64,000 bases of DNA from Xestospongia muta. Taxonomy: Eukaryota; Porifera; Demospongiae; Haplosclerida; Petrosiidae. This document shows, one piece after another, positions 59,790 through 64,000 of this stretch. Location of the stretch: positions 30,577,245 through 30,641,244 of the forward strand of contig OY848917.1 of NCBI GenBank assembly GCA_963693285.1. The letters run 5' to 3'. Under the pieces are notes generated by a model. That model did no database searches and was not told the origin of the DNA. It was given only the letters and a program-made list of their open reading frames with translations. A program made the position numbers and the translations under genes. Position 1 is the first letter of the stretch. Each line of letters starts with the position of its first letter.

Positions 59790-61620
59790 TGACTTACCGT
59801 CACTGCTACACTTATTATGGATAAACTGGCATCTTCTACCGGTATAGTTAACACACCTGAATAAAATGTAGAACCTTCATACAATTTCTGTTTCTTATCT
59901 TATTCTAACTATTTAGCAAGTTCTCATACAGTGGCAACATGGCAATTGTAAGCGAACTAACATATCTACTGAAACTATGGTGAAGGTTTTTTATTTTAGT
60001 GCTTTTTATTTTTGTAAAGCAGTTATCATGGAATTTATTACTACAAACAGAAATGCAGACCATTAGTATATAAAGGCTACAAATATATTGTAAACATGGA
60101 ATAATAGTTTGGAGATGTCAATAAAGTGGGCAATCAGTCGAGCAATCACAACTCTTGAAAATGTGATTTTACCACAATGGACATATTAGATCATCCTCTT
60201 GATATAGCTGAACTTAATTGAACCAAAAATATTGTTAACAAATTAAAAGAAGCAGTTAAGGAGTCAATTTGTCCCATACCATTGATTTACAATAAGTACA
60301 TCTGGGATATTCAGGAGATAGCTGCTCTGACTAATAAAGTGGACTTCACTGGCAAGATGCCAATGTTAGAGCAAACATAATTGGAGACTTCAAACTACTT
60401 CTTCAACAAGCTGTCCACTTAACAGTGTCACTAGCAAATTAATGTGGGTTTAGATATCACTTCTGCCATGAAAACTATTGCTCTTGGTATGCAAGTTAAA
60501 AACAAGAACAAAATGACCTTAAATCATTTATAAGAAAAATTTCTTAAATATTTCTTTGTCCTCTTTGGCAATGTATTAAGTGATAAACAACAAAGTATTC
60601 CATGATCATGTATACCAGGGCTTTTTAGCAAAATCAATACTTTTATAAAATGTTGAAATAGTGAAAACATTGCTCAATTAATTTAAGTATGATGTTAACA
60701 ATTACTACAAATTCATTTGTAATAAGAAGAATTTTCAGGCATTATTAATATCAACACACAGATTTTAACTAAACTATTCATTACAGCAGTTACACTGAAT
60801 TACTTCTCAGTTTGTACAGAACCATGACATCCAACAAGTACCATATACAGGTTCATCTATTGAGTAACTTTAACTTTCTTCAGACAAGTACACTTTTATC
60901 TGTATTGTACAAGAAATGGTCACTAAATTTTAATACACTTTGTTAAGTGTTACTACATAGCCCATAGTTGGTACAAGAGACGACCTGGTTGTACACCAAA
61001 TTAACAAACTCATTACATACACTAATGCAAATAAACTACATACAGCAAACCCTTCTTCCAAGGTATATGAGTGTGTACATTATGATCAGAAAGGAAATGT
61101 TTTTGATCACAGCTCAGACCTAAAGTAAAAATATTATATAACATATCAAGACTAAAGATAGAAATAATTACAAGTGTACTCCTGTATATGAGTAACAATG
61201 TACATGTAAATATGAAAAAAAATTGAATTTTGCAAAACACTTTCTTGACTACTAGAGCTGGTAGATAACTTAGTAACAGTTGTAACTTGAGAGTTAATGT
61301 CTCCAATTAGTTGTGTAAGTAAACAGACATATATGTCGACCTTCCCATCAACACAACCAACACTTCATACAACTAATTAGTCCCATTACCTGTATATGTA
61401 ATATCTGGATGAATTCTCTCTTTATTACTTCAATTGTCAGTGGTCCTCCATGCATATGGTTTACATTCTGCAAGGAAACATTCTAAGATTGGGGAATTGA
61501 CTTGACTTATAGATTTGCAAGAGCTTCTTGAGTATATAGTTGATATGTAAGTCATTCAGCCATTCTCTAAAATGAATAACTCTCTTGTTTTGATCATAAG
61601 CATCTATCACTCTATTTTAA
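59790..61620 (+). mobile_element. FLYWCH-MULE relic (right copy)
   Basis: Duplicate of 3330-5150, with MEFITTNRN from 60028 and the same stop shortly after. Minus-strand frame 61022-61306 is a chance translation: the left copy breaks it. Confidence 0.6.
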
Positions 61621-62438
61621 TAAAGAGAGAATTCATCCAGACATTAACTACAGGTGAGAGTTTAAGTTTGTCATAACAGGAGCATAAATGGAGGAAAGAC
61701 ATATAATAACAAGAGCTGTCATTAAAAGATATCTAAAATAAGCAACTGCATGCAAACTTTTTCTCATGTAAGGAATTGGTAGAGCAGCTATGTGTTGGGA
61801 TTGCTTCATTTTGACATTTGGCTTGTGATAACATAATGAGCCGTTTTCTTAGCACCAAGAAAAGAGGAAAGAGGCTACAGAGAATTGACATATTTAATGA
61901 ATCTTTTTTTAATTATGTTTTCCTTTTGTTTGATACATCTTCCAATGAGTACTATTTACACATTATGGTGTTTAATTGTTTTAAAGAATAACGTTCCTCA
62001 CTGATTGTATAGTAAAACATGTTTGGATCAGTAAACAATAGGAAGCAAATATTAAGATTCAGTGATGTGTGTCACTGATTATCAATAAAATACTCCAAAC
62101 TCTCATAGTTGCCCCATATCAATTCAATATTTAGTGAGACTAACCGTTAGCTTACTGTACTGGCAATATTATAAATATTATAACATGGACACTGTTCATA
62201 CCACTTATGATATATGAATTTGACCACATCTTGAGTGACAACATCCAAGATTTTTTACCCTCTCAACGTGTTTGTCACTGCTATTGGTATATTTTTTCTT
62301 TCAATGAAGACATCTAATGAAAAAGGTCTTTCAATGAGTTAGAACGTTTGTGTAAACAGTATCTAACAACTAGTCTTCTTGTAATTATGGAAATTAAGGT
62401 ATTCATATTATAGTCTTTGTATTTAGGGTAAGATAAGT

Positions 62439-62820
62439 ACTCTACTCCAAATGTTAAATGATTAATTTGATGTTAGCCCTCTTAGTTGTTATGTTTATAT
62501 TTTAAGAGTTGATACCATCACCTAAATATTAAAGATATTGTTAATTGAAACAAGTTACAGTGAAAACAAAATTAAAAGAGCTGTACAGCTAATATAACAT
62601 TTTAGTATTTTCAATATTTTATTTGCAGTAATATTTTCTTATTGAAAAGTACTTGTCTTATTTTTTCTTACATTTTTCAAATGATTCAGTAATGACATGT
62701 GTAATTATATGAGGGAAGTCAGATACCAATAATAGACCAAATTGTTATTGTTATTATATAACTAATTAATTTAAGTGTAATATATGAAAAACTTTATATT
62801 TATTAAGGTATTGCCAGATT
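62439..62820 (+). other. ~382-bp segment unique to right duplicate
   Basis: Begins and ends sharply within otherwise matching sequence (left copy junction near 5954). AT-rich, no coding capacity, no clear terminal repeats. It is an insertion here or a deletion from the left copy. Confidence 0.7.
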
Positions 62821-63291
62821 GAAAGACTTGAGTCTCCTGTATTGACTAATAAGACTGTGACTGCTTGAGTACCATTGTGTGCTCAACTTAACATTATGTA
62901 ATTAGTCCTTCTTTTAATATAATTTCATTGGTTGTTAATATTTTAATGTTATCATTAGTTACCATTGTTACTAAATTAGGACCAGAATTATATAGAATTT
63001 GTTTGTTATTATTAAATGTGATCAGTCAGTTTCACATCTCAACTTCTAATTTTTTTGTTTTTTATTTAGCAAGTGACTTACATGTAGCTACATTGAAATG
63101 TTATGTTGTTTTTCATTAGAGTGACTCCTACTGGTTTTATTTTACATATTATATCACTATATGACAAGTCTATGTCAATTAGGACATGTTTATTTATATA
63201 TCTCGTGTATATAGTAATAATATATCATTTCTGTTAGTGTCATTACTTTTACAATATAAAGCTTTATCTAAAATTTTGTTTTTTTATATAG

Positions 63292-63475
63292 TGGGGTAAC
63301 TCTCCTCTGCATATAGCTTGCATGTGGGGTCATGTCAATTTTGTCAAGGTCTTAGTCTCTCATGGTGCAGATCCAACAATAAGAAATAATGAGGGAAAAA
63401 CTCCTGCTGATGAGGTCAAAGCTGATGATGTTAACAGACAAGTAATATTGGAAGCACTAGAAAATGCAAAACAAG
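63292..63475 (+). CDS. Gene 2, ankyrin exon 4 (61 codons + 1 nt)
   Basis: Follows TTTATATAG and ends CAAG/GTATAT. It reads GNSPLHIACMWGHVNFVKVL then SHGADPTIRN, with the same Asp/Glu-rich helical tail as the gene 1 exon and identical length and exit phase. The next exon, expected to hold the P-loop GTPase and COR domains by analogy with gene 1, lies beyond the right edge. It is closer to the ankyrin consensus (SPLH, GKTPAD) than the gene 1 version (SSLH, KKTPAD). Confidence 0.92.
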
Positions 63476-64000
63476 GTATATAGATTGTTTACATTTTATA
63501 TTATGTGATGATGACTATCAATTCTTACATAAATATCATAAAGAGTTATCATTGACACAATACATTAAACATTGTTAATTCACTATATTATAATAATATG
63601 ATACATATAATTTATGGCACTCCTCTGTTGAAAGGCAATGAGTATATTTATGAGAAACATTATTTTTATAACATGATAACTGGGCATAAAACAACAATAA
63701 CAATAATTGTTGACCAGTATACTATGACAACTGAATATAAATGTTATTATAAGTATAGTTTGGAGACATGTACTAAAGCTTTTTATCAATTATAAGACAT
63801 GCTTATCATTATAGCAATCACACAGAATTTATTGTTTATACTGTGTACATAGGTGAGACTTCAACAATTTAATGAAGTTCTTGTTGTACATAACATTATG
63901 TCTTAATGTACAAACAGACAACATTATTGGTTGATTATACATTAGTATATTCTTTGCTTCATTAATTATTTATGTCAGCAAGTAACTCAGACTCCTCTAC
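63476..64000 (+). other. Start of gene 2 intron 5
   Basis: Intron sequence matching 6608-7177. No gene is supported; open frames at 63583-63795 are chance. Confidence 0.75.

Larger units (their letters stand above)
56664..64000 (+). repeat. Right copy of the segmental duplication
   Basis: Aligns with 1-7177 and lies in gene 2 from intron 4 through exon 63292-63475 and into the next intron. Compared with the left copy it lacks the segments at 891-993 and 1813-2050. It gains a divergent insertion with a 103-bp tandem duplication (56875-57146) and ~382 bp at 62439-62820. Otherwise long blocks differ only by scattered substitutions. Confidence 0.95.

Noticed and set aside
61022..61306. 94-codon minus-strand frame in the right duplicate
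   Set aside because: The left copy has a shorter, altered version; hydrophobic AT-rich translation inside a transposon relic.
1..64000. tRNA, rRNA or CRISPR features
   Set aside because: Nothing resembling tRNA arms, conserved rRNA blocks or regular spacer-repeat arrays was seen; the tandem repeats present are minisatellites.

Overview
This is an AT-rich window of animal nuclear DNA with spliceosomal introns, simple repeats and many decayed transposons. The ANK-GTPase-COR-Death genes, the animal VPS18 fragment and the mix of DNA transposons and Ty3/gypsy relics suggest an invertebrate, possibly a demosponge of the Amphimedon type. That assignment is inference and was not tested by any search.

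The backbone is a tandem pair of paralogous + strand genes. Gene 1 enters from the left edge. It shows a last ankyrin-repeat exon (6424-6607), one very large exon with a P-loop GTPase-like domain and a COR-like domain (7867-9951), and a Death-domain exon (11325-11809). Its protein ends in a basic stretch followed by a CaaX box. The introns join in matching phase and give a 918-codon open frame, stop included. Gene 2 starts with a tiny coding exon (28735-28749), continues through three 99-nt one-repeat ankyrin exons (29669, 33761, 54649), and reaches an ankyrin exon (63292-63475) paralogous to the first visible exon of gene 1. It then leaves the window. About 7 kb around that shared exon is a direct segmental duplication (1-7177 and 56664-64000) in which the introns are nearly as similar as the exon. 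The architecture resembles DAPK1 without its kinase domain.

The intergenic stretch (11.8-28.7 kb) is a graveyard. It holds a SAMD3-like fragment (+), a broken third Death-domain exon (+), a four-exon piece of VPS18 on the minus strand with an in-frame stop and no RING domain, a MITE, minisatellites, and a decayed multi-exon gene ending in an ING-like PHD finger. A CpG-richer stretch at about 26.8-27.1 kb may be the promoter of gene 2.

Intron 3 of gene 2 (33860-54648, 20.8 kb) is packed with mobile elements, mostly antisense to the host gene. They are two Ty3/gypsy relics, a pogo/Tigger-type relic, a MULE with 107-bp terminal inverted repeats, a perfect 9-bp target duplication and a ZSWIM-like transposase fused to a PHD finger, an intron-split integrase gene, a hAT/BED relic, FLYWCH-MULE relics and a long inverted repeat. 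None of the element genes looks intact.
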